Assembly: GCA_946800325.1 (NCBI GenBank) | Contig: OX326961.1 | Span: 10,910,215-10,974,214 of the forward strand | DNA length: 64,000 bases | From: Luzula sylvatica | Taxonomy: Eukaryota > Streptophyta > Magnoliopsida > Poales > Juncaceae | Direction of reading: 5' to 3' | Shown here: one piece after another, positions 11,444 through 23,209 of the stretch | Layout of the letters: every line of letters begins with the position of its first letter | How positions within the stretch are numbered: position 1 is the stretch's first letter | Translations under genes and position numbers: made by a program | The notes under the pieces: generated by a model | Seen by the model: the letters and a program-made list of their open reading frames with translations, nothing else | Told to the model about the DNA's origin: nothing | Databases searched by the model: none

Positions 11444-12825
11444 CATCTCCTCTAAGAATAATAAATTGTAATATCAATTAAATTTTTATTTATAAGTATC
11501 AATTCCCTTGATTATCTCAACAAATAATATTTCTCCTTAATGCAGGTACGCTAGTGATATTATTTTTATATCGAACGTATCCAGATTATACGATAATATA
11601 ATTTCAACCATAATAAAATGTATACAATTCTACTTGTCAAAGCAAAAATTCAATATAACAATTTGTAATCATTCTCAATACAACACTAAAATAATCAAAT
11701 CTCAAATTAGGTTCGATAAAAAAATGATGATTCTCATGTCCTGTGAAATAGAGCCGTGAATGTGTTCCGGTTTCAATTCCCATATCCTATGTTATCAGTG
11801 CTTACTATGTTCAATAATTCCTGCGATTTCAATAAAAATGACAAGCCCAGTAAGTAACTTCTATATTTTCTTCTTAACTAGACTCGGCAAAATCAGTCCA
11901 TCAAGGATATGTTGTGCTTGTACTCTAATTCATGCTTAAATGATGATAAAAGAGCATCACAACCGAGATGACGATAGGATGATACAAACGAGATGATCAA
12001 AAATCGACATACAATGTATCTTCCAAATCATAATTCATCTAACCTATATAAATATTCCATAACATAATGTATCTAGAGTCAAATTATAATTAGGACTATA
12101 GTGGTCAGACTAGACGCAAATTGGCTTATTAGAATTATACTAGTCAAATTATGCTAAGTGTAAGAGTAAATTGTCAAATTAGTTTTCAGATTATACCAAT
12201 AGTGGTCGGATTATACTAAAATTGAAGCAAACATGATTTAGAACCAAAATAATCTGAGATGAGAACCACCAAACTCGGTGAATCAAAAGAATTGACTCAG
12301 GTGGTACAAAACAAATTCACACACAAATTAGTTATTCACTCTCTGAACCTGTTGATTGACTGAGGTGAAGAATAGACTGAGGTGAATTTACTCTCTACCC
12401 CCTCTCTTCAAAAGAATAATAGATTAGAGAATTCACTTGCACATACCTCAAGAAAACGTGAGACAACAGGTTATGGAAGCACGAAATCAACAAAGAGCGG
12501 CGACAATATCGAAGAGACGGGATTGAAGAGGCAACGAAGACCTGAAATCAACAAAGGCAACAATAGATGTGGTCTGAAATGGAGCAGAGACGGTAGAGAT
12601 GAGAGAAGAGAAGGTTTGCTAGCAGCGGAGGAGATATAACTTAGCGTCCAAAATTTTGCGGCAAAGTTTCGCTCTAGCTTTTCAACAAGCCAATATTTGG
12701 GGGGTTTTGCTGGAAGTACGAAGTGGAGGATCTTTTAGTTCTTGTCACGAAGGAGCTACCAAACAAAGAATTAAGTGGAGTGGAATTATAAGATCCCGAT
12801 CTTACCAAAATTTCTCCATGCCAAA
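11444..12825. other. Unassigned DNA
   Basis: No recognisable gene or element boundary. The ORFs at 12382-12639 and 12656-12907 resemble no family I know. From about 12765 the text resembles MITE sequence (AATTAAGTGGAGTGGAATT), so a MITE end may lie just left of the next feature. Confidence 0.4.
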
Positions 12826-12830
12826 CCGGC

Positions 12831-14100
12831 CCTGGCCCGTTTGGCAAGCGGAATTAGTAGAATGGAATTGGATTATAAGGTGGAGGAGTAAAACATTTTG
12901 GAATTAATAATTCCAAAGTTTGTTTGGATGTCCAAATTAGAAGACGCTGGAAATTAGAATTCTTTGTTTGGTTGTTAAATTTTTTTGGGAATTTTGTTAT
13001 TTAAAATATAAAAATTATGTTTAATTAAATTTGATAAAAAAAATAACAAGTATAGTTTTTAACCATGTAATAACATATAAATAATAATATAATATATTAT
13101 ATTAATTATATGAATAAAATAATTATAATATAATTTATTTATTATAAAATAGTTATTATAAATTATTTATTTTGTATATGTTTATAAAGTAATTATAGTA
13201 TTATTATATAATAATTTATGCATATCAATTTTATCGGATCTCGGCATTCTAATTTTTTGATATACAGTAATAATAGCAATTTATATAAAATAGTAATTTA
13301 TTATGTGCATACAATATATTATATTCTTAAAATAAAAATATTAAACATACTTTTATATTATTATAATATTATATTTTATCTAATAACATATATTTTAATT
13401 CACATAATTATTTTATTATTTTAATATAATAATATTAAACGTACTTTTATATTATTATAATACTTTTATATTTTATCCATTAATATATATTATAATTAAA
13501 ATAATTATTTTGTTGTAATATTAATTATATTGATTAATAATTAATTACATACTAAATAAAATAGATTATTATATTATTTAATTATATATACATAATTTAA
13601 TTATTATGTATATTAATTATTATAATGATATATAATATTATATTAATACATTTACTATATTTAAAAACTATTATATAATTATTCTGTAATTATACCCTTT
13701 TATCCCACTTTAATATATCAGTTATATTACAATATAATTATTATATTTTTATAATTATTATATTATTGTAATTATATTTAAAATTTATTTTAATATTGTA
13801 ACTTATAAAATTTAAATGCATTGTCTTATTATTATATATTATATTTATTTTATGGATCTTATAATTATATTAAAATAATAATAATATTATTATTATTATT
13901 TTTAAGACCCAAACTTAATTAACATGCATTTTATTAGCTTTAAACTTTTCCATCATCTTGGCACTCTAGATATTTGGAGAATTACACTTTGTAGGTTTTG
14001 TAAGGAAAAATATTTACCCTCATTTGTTAATTCCACATTTAAAAGATGTCCAAACAAAAAATTTCAATTTGTTGGATCTTAAGATTCTAACTTCATTTAC
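12831..14100. mobile_element. Long AT-rich MITE, copy 1 (right end lost)
   Basis: The left end GGCCCGTTTGGCAAGCGG leads into GGAATTAGTAGAATGGAATT. The interior (13000-13920) is extremely AT-rich, with TTATATTATTATAATA runs. The right part (13920-14100) matches the right part of the copy at 54038-55369, including CATCATCTTGGCACTC, but the terminal repeat is missing, apparently cut by the LTR that follows. ORFs in the AT-rich core are not genes. Confidence 0.6.
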
Positions 14101-14363
14101 CGAGTGGATCACCAGTAATATCCCTGAACTGATTTTTGCGCCTTACTAAGAGGCACTTGTTAGCTCATTTACTAAGCTCTTTGCGTTGACTAATTAGGTG
14201 ATTATTGAGTAATTAAGTTAGCTGATTACTAGGGCTTTTCTAAATGACATGCCTATTTACAATGAGAACTTCACGAGACTCGGTCATGAATTTACTTTTT
14301 AATTGATGAATATTATGAACTTATAATTCTTGATTTAATTATTGTGATATAAAACTGAATTGG

Positions 14364-14366
<3 letters not shown>

Positions 14367-14395
<29 letters not shown>
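14367..14395. repeat. (CT)n microsatellite
   Basis: Fourteen and a half uninterrupted CT units, in the transcribed part of the minus-strand LTR. Confidence 0.95.
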
Positions 14396-14397
<2 letters not shown>

Positions 14398-14833
14398 AAC
14401 CGATAAGTTGATCACAGATTCAATCTCTTTGAGCTATTACTGAGTTGATTACGTTTTTATTTCAATCTCTTTTGAGTTATCCGTGATAGTGGATTACGAA
14501 TTCATTTCAATCATCCAATCTCTCTGATTTGAATCTCCTTGAGTTGAATTGCCCAATCTCCCTGACTTGTTTTCAATCGTCAAAATCTCTCTGAGCTAAA
14601 CAGACATTGATTAGGAGTTCGATCTCCTTGAGCAATCCGTGAAGTACAAGAATGATTATGCGTGGTTACGATTTTGAATCTCTCCTTGAGCCAGAAAACA
14701 TAGAGCGGACCCATTATTACATCTCTCTTAAATGATTACTACTTGAATCTCTGAGTCTCTCTAATTTCTGGACTGAACTTGTCTTGTCTAGATTAGACTG
14801 AATGCACTAATTAGATGAGAGAGAGAAACATCC

Positions 14834-14841
14834 TATTTATA
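14834..14841 (-). promoter_or_regulatory. TATA box of the minus-strand LTR
   Basis: The minus strand reads TATAAATAGGATGTTTCTCTC, nearly identical to the TATA region of the related LTRs at 16039 and 23667. The palindrome array lies upstream of it, about 60 bp away. Confidence 0.65.
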
Positions 14842-14903
14842 CTAAAATAAGACAAGGATTGGGTCAAAGGTTGTGTATATCCAATATACACTTCCAGCAG
14901 CAT

Positions 14904-15196
14904 GTTCGTTCGAACGCACCATAAGGTTCGTTCGAACCAACTGCTTCCTGTCATGAGAATGTATAAAACCATTTTATACTCGAAGAGGTTCGTTCGAACG
15001 CACCCTTACGGTTCGTTCGAACGAACCATCTCCTGTCCCACTTCAGTGTTAATTCCAAACATCATTCGTTGTAGTCCGTTCGAACGAACATCAATGTTGG
15101 TTCGAACGAACCACTCCCTGGAATGAATATGTGTAAAACCATTTTACACTCGTAGCGGTCCGTTCGAACGAACCCAACGGTCAGTTCGAACGAACC
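14904..15196. promoter_or_regulatory. Paired-palindrome array, TTCGAA type
   Basis: Eight palindromes of the form GTTCGTTCGAACGAAC lie in four pairs. TTCGAA centres are at 14911/14933, 14995/15018, 15081/15103 and 15165/15187, so partners are 22-23 bp apart and pairs repeat every 84-86 bp. Between pairs sits a conserved segment (GTGTAAAACCATTTTACACT type), itself an imperfect inverted repeat. The array occupies U3 upstream of the TATA box. Function is inferred from position and symmetry only. Confidence 0.8.
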
Positions 15197-15315
15197 ACTC
15201 TCTGGAACTTAACTTTGCACAATCCTATTATGCATTTAATCAATCCATGAACATTCATGTTCATCTATCATTATATATACACTTTTACGGTTGATCCGAA
15301 ACTGTATTTCTTTCA

Positions 15316-15580
15316 CATTCCATATAAACAGATAGTTATAATTTGGAACATGATACATGCACTTGACATGTGTAATTTTTTTTTTTTTTTAAGTTTTGTT
15401 TCTATTACAACCCAAATTGTACCCATGAATGCAAGAAAAATATAATTGACATCAAACTCATCACATTATTCTAGATGAGATGACAAAGTGAATTGATTAG
15501 CATTTCTAATTGACTTAATGAAATGTTAATTGACGTGTTTCATTAACACATCAATAATTAATAATATGTTAATATTAGTA
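15316..15580. other. Target-side repeat sequence
   Basis: AT-rich, with a 16-17 nt poly-T run at about 15380. The part from 15530 to 15580 (GTTTCATTAACACATCAATAAT, then AATATTAGTA) matches 36310-36353. It is the left half of a repeat into which the 8.6 kb LTR element inserted; the right half resumes at 24194. Confidence 0.6.
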
Positions 15581-16560
15581 TGAAGGAAATACAGTTTCGG
15601 ATCAACCGTAAAAGTGTATACAATGATGAACGAATGTAAGCATACATTTGTGGTCATACCTTTCAGTAGGAAAATCCAATTTGAATGGTTCAAATTGGGT
15701 TAGATAGATAATAAAATTATCTATAACCTTCATGTAGAAATATATTTCATATGAACGAAGTATCAGTGTCGTTTCTATGAAATACCGAAAGGGTGCAACA
15801 GTATGACATACAGTTAGTAAAACTGTCATAACGTTTTCATATGAACTCCAATTGGGACATGCCAAATTGGGTTGGGTAGATAATAAGATTATATACAACT
15901 ATAGTGTAGGTTGATTTTCTGTCAGAATAATTTACCAATTTCGTATGGACAGAATACTGAAAAGGTTCATGCAGTTTTCTGTGTGAAAGGGTGTATATTG
16001 GATATACATGCCTTTTGGCCCATCCTAATCATATGTGATATAAATAGGATATTTCTCTCTCATATCATTCAGTCCAATCATTCTAATTAATAGAATTATC
16101 CAGAATATTGAAAGCCACCTTTCATAGAGCGAAAGTGTGTGAAGAGAGATAAACCGAGAAAAAGGAGTTTTTCTCGGTATAGAGAATCAATCAATCGAGC
16201 AAGTTCGCCGGTGCTTCGTCTAGGCAGTTGCACCCGCGACCGACGTCTTCCGACTCAAGGTTGATACACGTAGAGGAGCGACACTTGTGGCTCTGCGATT
16301 GTGATCGATCTGGAGGAGCGTTAATCGTCAACAAGCGGTGAAAGACGCGTGGTGTGGGACGCGTGGAGTGTCACCAACGTGACGGGAGAAAGAAGAATAG
16401 CAATCAACCCTTCGAGTGCAATCAATTTTGCACCGGTATGAATCTATCCTTCTTATTGCATTGTACCCTTCGAAGTCATGGCGTGATCTCGGGGTTTTGG
16501 GAACCGGACCGGGCCTTCATATCCGCTGCGCGGGTCCGGGGTCGGGATAAATTCCCAACA
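15581..16560 (+). repeat. 5' LTR
   Basis: 980 bp, TG...CA. The TATA box TATAAATA is at 16039-16046, followed by TCTCTCTCAT. ORFs inside (15602-15898 and 16354-16656) have counterparts in the 3' LTR and are not genes. U3 upstream of the TATA box is far more diverged from the 3' LTR than R-U5. Confidence 0.9.
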
Positions 16561-16561
16561 G

Positions 16562-16572
16562 TGGTATCAGAG
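16562..16572 (+). promoter_or_regulatory. Primer-binding site (initiator tRNA-Met)
   Basis: TGGTATCAGAG starts 1 bp after the LTR end; this is the standard plant initiator-Met primer-binding site. Confidence 0.9.
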
Positions 16573-16831
16573 AGAGCGCCATCGATTCGAGGGTCGAATC
16601 ATAGTCGTATATATGATATACGCACGGGTTATCAAAGTTCGTACCCGTTTGCATGATGTTAAATATAGAGAAATTCAAATTTCGTTAAAATCACAAGTGA
16701 AATTCGCTAGAGATCGATCAAAAGTTGATTGAGAGTATCTAGGAATGATCGTGAAAAGGTTTCATGATTGATCGTTTTTTAAACGAGCAAAAACAGACAA
16801 AACTGCAGGAAACAGCAAAAAAAATCGCATA

Positions 16832-17295
16832 GTCCGTTACAACGGACTGGTTGATCTGTTGTAACGAACACTGTATAAGATACAGGAAATTGGGGATTAT
16901 CTGCGAAAATCACATAGTCGGTTGTAACAGACTTGGAGTTCCGTTGCAACGGACCCTGTATATGATACATGGATGTGAGGAGGACTGTGAATAAACGCAT
17001 AGTCCGTTACAACGGACATGGGTTCCGTTGTAACGGACCATGTATGTGATACGAGGATGCGGGGATGCCTTTGGCTTCCTTTGGAGTCCGTCATAACGGA
17101 CATAGTCCGTTGTCACGGAATGGTTCACAAGTTAGTCCGTTGTAACGGACCAAGGTTGCGTTATAACGGACATGTTTCTGGCAATTTTGGTCAATCTCCG
17201 GATTAAATAGCGTTGTAACGGACATGGTGTCCGTTGTAACGGAGTTAAGGAAACTGGAGATCCGTTGTAACGGACTATGGTGCGTTATAACGGAC
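16832..17295. promoter_or_regulatory. Paired-palindrome array in the retroelement leader
   Basis: Fourteen copies of GTCCGTT-NN-AACGGAC (with variants) form seven pairs. Spacer centres are at 16839/16861, 16924/16946, 17009/17030, 17093/17112, 17142/17163, 17215/17236 and 17267/17287. Partners lie 19-22 bp apart, and the first four pairs repeat every 84-85 bp. The array lies downstream of the LTR, between primer-binding site and gag, so it is transcribed. It has the same arm sequence as the U3 array of the solo LTR at 2.7-3.3 kb. Confidence 0.8.
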
Positions 17296-18055
17296 TAGTT
17301 TCTGGTTGGTGATTTTGTTTTCGCGATAACTTTGGCTACACAACTCGGAATTTTGAGTTCTTTATATCGATATGATCGGGATCAATCATACTAGCATATA
17401 AGATTAGTATTTCTTTAGAATAATTACTCTCCCTAAATAATTCATATGCATTAGAAAATCTTGTGATAGTGATATAATACGATTATGTCACGAAATGAAA
17501 CATGCATAGGCATGATCCCTCATAATATTTAAGTCATGAAAATGCCTTCCATGTCCACAACCACCGAGTTTGGTGTTACGTTTCACATGGGTTCAGGCTA
17601 AAGTCGGACATGTGATATTGTAACTATCGAAAGAGTGGCAAGCGTTAAATCAGGACTTGTGAGGCCCAGGCTAAAGTCGACTCACTAGTAGCTTATTTGA
17701 ACGATACGTTGGATATGGTTGTGACTTAACCGTCCAGGCCAATCGGATTGGAGTTCGGGGCATAGATAGGATGCACACACGGAAATGGGATTGTATATGA
17801 TACGATCCATCACCGAAGAGTCGCATATGATGCGATTGGATATAATCCTACCTAAATAACGGGATCCCACCCGATAGGCTAAAGTCACTTGCGGGAGGAA
17901 CGGAAATATGGGTCTTGAGTGTTATGGACTTGGAGTCCCGTATCGGTATGAGGGTTATCGATTCAATAAAAATAACACATTCATATAATCATCATATAAG
18001 CCTATAAGATAAGTATGCAACGTTAGTAATCAATCTTTTATTTCATTTGTAGAAT

Positions 18056-18878
18056 ATGTCTTCTAGTACCACCAATGCCATGTCGATTAGATCGACATTA
18101 GAATAGGATAAGCTAGTGGGTCGGAACTACCTAGATTGGCACCGAAGCCTGAGAATAGTTCTCAGGCAAAAGGGTAAAAGCCACGTATTGGATACGGAAC
18201 TAGTGGAACCGGGCCCCGATGCTACGGCCGATGAAAGGGCCACGTTTGAGAAACTTAAGAAGGACACAAATGACGTTACGTGCCTCATGTTGGCATGTAC
18301 GGACGCTAGTCTTCAAAAGCTGTTTGAGGTCGATATGATAGATGGCTTTTGGGCCGGAATTACCATGATTAACCTTGATAGTTAAAGAATAGTTCTTAGA
18401 CTTAAAGGAACGTGTTGGACACGGAAATGGTAGATTCAGGGCTCGAGGCTTTGGCTTTAGAGAAAGCCGGGTTCGATAAACTTTAAGAAGAAATCGAACG
18501 AGATTACGTGCCTTGTGGTGGCATGTATAGACGCAAATTTCTCAAAATTGTTTTGAGAATTCGGGTGTATATGAAAGTAAAACACAACGCTCATGAAATA
18601 ATTTCAAGAGGTAGAGCACGTTGAATGCTTCAATGCGGCTCAAAGAGTAGGTTAATTTTGAGACGCCTTGTGGGTTTTTAATTAACACTCGTGTGTTGAT
18701 GGTACGAGATTTGATCTTCGTGACCGAATATCATATGCATTCGATAGATAAGTCGATCCCGGAATTACATGAAATGCGATGTAAGTTTGAATTGGAGATG
18801 CTCGGAGCATCCAAGGAATCCAATGCATATAGATGCGTGGATATCCTTGTAATTCAAGGACGGGATCGGAAGAAATAA
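18056..18878 (+). pseudogene. Decayed copia gag
   Basis: An ATG at 18056 opens MSSSTTNAMSIRSTLE, then a stop, then LVGRNYLDWHRSLRIVL, the usual start of plant copia Gag (NYLDW...IVL). The frame runs to 18385 (LMLACTDASLQKLFEVD). A second, diverged copy of the same region follows (18380-18560), with stops. The later Gag motif HSIDKSIPELHEMRCKFELEML lies at 18740-18810, and in intact relatives precedes a linker and zinc knuckle. No zinc knuckle was found. Gag would form the virus-like particle; this copy cannot. Confidence 0.75.
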
Positions 18879-19029
18879 ATGTCTAAGGGTATTTTGGGAA
18901 AAATATTTTTTCAAACAGAAAGTTCGGACAAGGAGATATGCGTATCTAGATTCCGAGGAGGCTATCAATATTTTGTTACGTTTGATTTGTCCAAAATAAT
19001 GACTCAAAGAACGGTGAAATCCGAGGAGG

Positions 19030-21560
19030 ATTAAACCTAGAAGTTGATTGCTTCTTTTGGCGTTGCCGTCATGGCCATATAAACGAGATATGCGTATCTA
19101 GATTCCATATGATGGATTACTAGAATCAATCGAATTAGATTCAATTGGTTAAACGCGATACTTATTTATTAGGCAAAGACGACAAAGTGCATCATTCTCC
19201 AAAGGTTGGAGAAAGATCCAACGAATTATTGGAAATTACATTTAAATGTAAATGTTCCGATAAGTTCCGAGGCAAGAGGAGGCTATCAATATTTTGTTAC
19301 GTTTATGGACGATTAAAATAGATACGGTAATATCTATTTAATGCGTGCCGAAACAGAGACTTTTGAAAGGTTCAAAGAGTTTCAAAAACGAAATACAAAA
19401 TCAACTAGGCAAGAAAATCAAAACTTTTCGATAGGATCGAGAAGGCAAGTATTTGAGCTATGCGCTTCGATAGGATCGAGGAGACGATATTTGAGTTATA
19501 CGTATTGATGATCATTTATGATTGTGGAATCGTTTCACGATTACCTTCATTCGGAACATTAAGATGTATTCGAAAAGAGGAAATGAACATATGTTGGACA
19601 TGGTTCGATAAATGAAAAGTCAAACGGATCTCCCAAAAATGTTTTGGGGATACGCCCTTGAGACAGCGGCACTAATGAATGGTGCATATAAGATATGGAC
19701 CATAAACCTTCTAATTGGCACAAAAGACGCCATATGAGATATGGATCCGAATGGTTCCGAAGTTGTCATTTGTAGAGATTTGAGGATGTGAGTATATTTC
19801 GAAATTTGTTTCGATTAAACTCAATCCCAATTCTGAAAATTGTTCGTTTATCATATATCCTTAAGGAAACTAAAGGGTATTAGTTCTAACGTTCCAACGA
19901 AAATGAGATTTTCGTGGCTCGAAGAGATGCCTTCTTGGAGGAGGACATAATGCGCACAAGTTTGGAACTTGATGACATTTATCTCTACGCGGGCTAGTGG
20001 GAGTAGAATAAATCTCGATAGAGTTCGAGATCTGGAAAATGAACATTGTACCGACGAAAGTTGACACGACTTCATCAAGAGTTGATGAATACGAGTCGAA
20101 CAGACAAAGGAATTTTTCGTAGATCAAGTAGGCTATATCATAAGTCGGTAAATATGGATTTATCGTGGCTAATGATGATAGATCGAAATCATATGATGAT
20201 TCGATATCCTACAATGATGCTATGAAAATGACGATTCCATATGGCAAGATGCCATGAAATCTGAGATTCAATCCGTGTAGATTATCAAGTTTAGAACTTG
20301 ATTTCATTACTTTCAGGGTTATACCCGTGAAATATCAATGAGTTTTCAAGATGAGAACCAACACGGATAGGAATACGCATATAACAAAGCGAGGCTTGCA
20401 GCGAAGAGTGCCAAGTAATTCATAGTTGGACTATGAAGAAACGTTTTCACATGTTGGCAAGCTTTCACATTCTCAAAATTCTGCTTGTCATGGTCGCATA
20501 TTATGACTATATGATGTGGCAAAATGGATGTCAAAACCGAATTTCTTAACAGAAATTTTATAAAAGGATGTGTACTTGACATAACCTTACGGTTTTGTTG
20601 ATTCATAAGAATTGGGTAAAGGATATGCACGTTTTAACGATCCATATGATGGATTAGAGAAAGCTTCTCGGAATTAGAACATTCGTTTTGACGAAGTCAT
20701 AAACTGTTATAACATTGTCGGAACGAATGGAAACTTTGTGTATACATGATGGTTAGTGGGAGCCGCGTTATATTTCTTGTAACGACAAAGGATTTAGGCG
20801 AGACCGCTTATGAATTAAGCGTGAAGATCTATATGATAGATCTAAGAAGTTCCTCGTTCTAGATTATAGCACGTATATCGACATAATGTTGAAAATGGTT
20901 TTCAACATATAATTCCTTGGAGGAGTTACATCGAAATGTCGAATGGCAGAAATTTTCTACGACTCGATGTGAGACATCAAGCAGGGCGAAAAGTAATAAT
21001 ATGATGCTTTACATTTGATGTGAAGATCTATTATATCTACCATGACATGTATGTGGCTATACGTCGTACACATAAAGCGTCTAAATTACCGTTAATAAAA
21101 TCCAAGGGAATCACACGAGTTTGAATGTAATGAGATTACATGAGACTAACTCTTGTGAATGTATAATGGTTATACATATATATATATATGCATAATGGTT
21201 ATGTATATTTAAACCCATCGGGATTGTATTGATAACGGTGAAGTTTATCTTTGAATACTTTGCGAAAGAATTCAGGATTTTATTTTATCTATAATGGTGT
21301 GGAGGACGTGTTGGTTATAAAGAGTTATAACAACAACAGTTTCCAAATATGGCACGTCCAAATATGTAGCACGACTTTCGATCACAAAGTGTGTACATGA
21401 TTTGCTTAAACGAAAACATGGTTATGTGGAAAGGTTCCACATGACCAATAATTAATGATTATATTTACGGAGGCGAGTATATTGTGGTTATGAATCACAA
21501 AAGGAAGCGGTATGGATCAAGGATACATGACCAAACTCGAGTAGTCACGAGTTATCGGAT
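19030..21560 (+). pseudogene. Decayed copia pol (pre-integrase to RNase H)
   Basis: Motifs appear in the normal copia order but in different frames. RHGHIN (GAG-pre-integrase) is near 19050. GERSNELL is near 19210 and YLMRAETETFERFKEF near 19340-19385 (integrase). DLPKMFWGYALETAALMN is at 19627-19680 (integrase/RT boundary). WQDAMKSEIQSV is at 20242-20277 (start of RT). KEAVWIK is at 21501-21521 (RNase H). The catalytic RT box was not found. Frameshifts, deletions and small duplications run throughout; for example GAGGAGGCTATCAATATTTT occurs at about 18955 and 19275. Confidence 0.75.
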
Positions 21561-21650
21561 TTATGGTTGTGTATTGCGTGATACGCAATAGTACAAGAAA
21601 AAATGCCGAGGTCACAACCACTTCTAGCCAATACTCAGAAAATTTCATTG

Positions 21651-22176
21651 ATCCATGAAATTTTGTGAAATGATGTGATCGTAGGTATTGGAAATGTTCC
21701 AAACCTTAAGAAGATTAACACTAGCGGCAACGTGCGGAGCCGTTTACAAAACAGCTCTATCTAGTCGCGCGTGACAATCATGCGATGACTATGGGTATGG
21801 AGATACCTAAAGGAGGAAGAAGAGAGTAGAGTGTAGTTATCTAATACGATAGTCCTCGCAGGTTATAGGTATGGAGATACCCATAGGTAAATGTTGTATC
21901 ACCCAAATACTTAATCCATGAAATTTTGTGAAATGATGTGATCGTAGGTATTGGAAATGTTCCAAACCTTAAGAAGATTAACACTAGCGGCAACGTGCGG
22001 AGCCGTTTACAAAACAGCTCTATCTAGTCGCGCGTGACAATCATGCGATGACTATGGGTATGGAGATACCTAAAGGAGGAAGAAGAGAGTAGAGTGTAGT
22101 TATCTAATACGATAGTCCTCGCAGGTTATAGGTATGGAGATACCCATAGGTAAATGTTGTATCACCCAAATACTTA
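21651..22176. repeat. Perfect 263-bp tandem duplication
   Basis: Copy 1 is 21651-21913 and copy 2 is 21914-22176. I compared them base by base and found no difference. The junction shares the hexamer ATCCAT. It lies in the RNase H remnant of the decayed element. Confidence 0.95.
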
Positions 22177-23209
22177 ATCCATATGAAAACTGTGTGCGGG
22201 TTGTGTAATTTGATTACATGAACCCTGATTTGAACTTGTATGGACGTCGACATAATTGAGGATTATGTGCAGCGAAACCGTCACACTTAAAGTATCATTT
22301 CTAAACATCCCTAGTCATGATTCAGTTTGCTTAAGAGTGAAGCATTTACATTATCAGATAATAGACTGAACATGTACACTAGTACGTTAGTCGAGGAGAT
22401 GATTATGTTTTGCTAATCATAGGACAAAGGTGTTTGTCGAATCGGGAACGTAGATATATGCTAGGTGACATATATTGGATATGACCGAAGCAGCGAGACC
22501 ATGACATGGTTTAGTCATTATATATGAACTTGCGACGAGTAGGGTATTAGGTTCTTCATACTTGAGGGGGGCATTGATTGCGTTACGTGCGTAACACAAT
22601 GCTTTGATATGACCTTACGCTCACCGTAACAGGGAGTTAAAACGGTCATCATTGGGTATTGTCCGAAACACGGAATTCAATGTGAGTCTCCAAGATAGGA
22701 ATTGTTTATTCCGAAAGGAAGAGATATCTCTTTGGCCACTCGATGAATTGATTAACGAAAACTACGGCCGTAGTCGATGATATTAACGGTTAATATCGAT
22801 TGAAATTGTTAAATCAGTTCGGAATCGAGGAACAAGTATAGTTAATCAAAATATAAGGATGACTACCACCATGCCTTTTGATTAACGGATATCACTAACA
22901 AGAGAACTAATAACTGCTATTTGAGATAGGCACAATGATCAAAATCATTTTTCAATTTAACATGGGTAGCCATGATGGAGTGACGAGATCCCGCTCATGA
23001 GCTTGTAGGCTTTGAAAACAGCCTACTGCCATCGTTATACGAACCTACATGGTCACACAATGAGTCGTACTAAGTCGGGCTTGATTATAAAATTGGCACA
23101 TGAGATGTGCATAGCTTGGTATTTTGATACGCGAGCTATATTCTCTAAAATAGTGCATATTGGATATGCATGAGTACCTTTTAGGTAGATCTGAAATTGA
23201 GTGGGAGAC

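Larger units (their letters stand above)
14101..15315 (-). mobile_element. Copia-like LTR on the minus strand
   Basis: Read on the minus strand it starts TGAAAGAAATACAGTTTCGG at 15315, matching the start of the LTRs of the element at 15581-24188. It then carries a palindrome array, a stretch GTGTATATTGGATATACA as in those LTRs, a TATA box (14834-14841) and a CT-rich start region. The downstream (R-U5) part differs from the related element. The far boundary is uncertain (about 14100) and I found no target duplication. It is a solo or truncated LTR of a sister family. Confidence 0.65.

Noticed and set aside
16354..16656. 100-codon ORF and its copy at 23982-24191
   Set aside because: Both lie in the LTRs of the same retrotransposon and show no coding signal beyond that identity.
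14904..17295. CRISPR-like arrays of regularly spaced palindromes
   Set aside because: Spacers are not unique sequences of constant length, the context is plant retrotransposon DNA, and no cas genes exist here.
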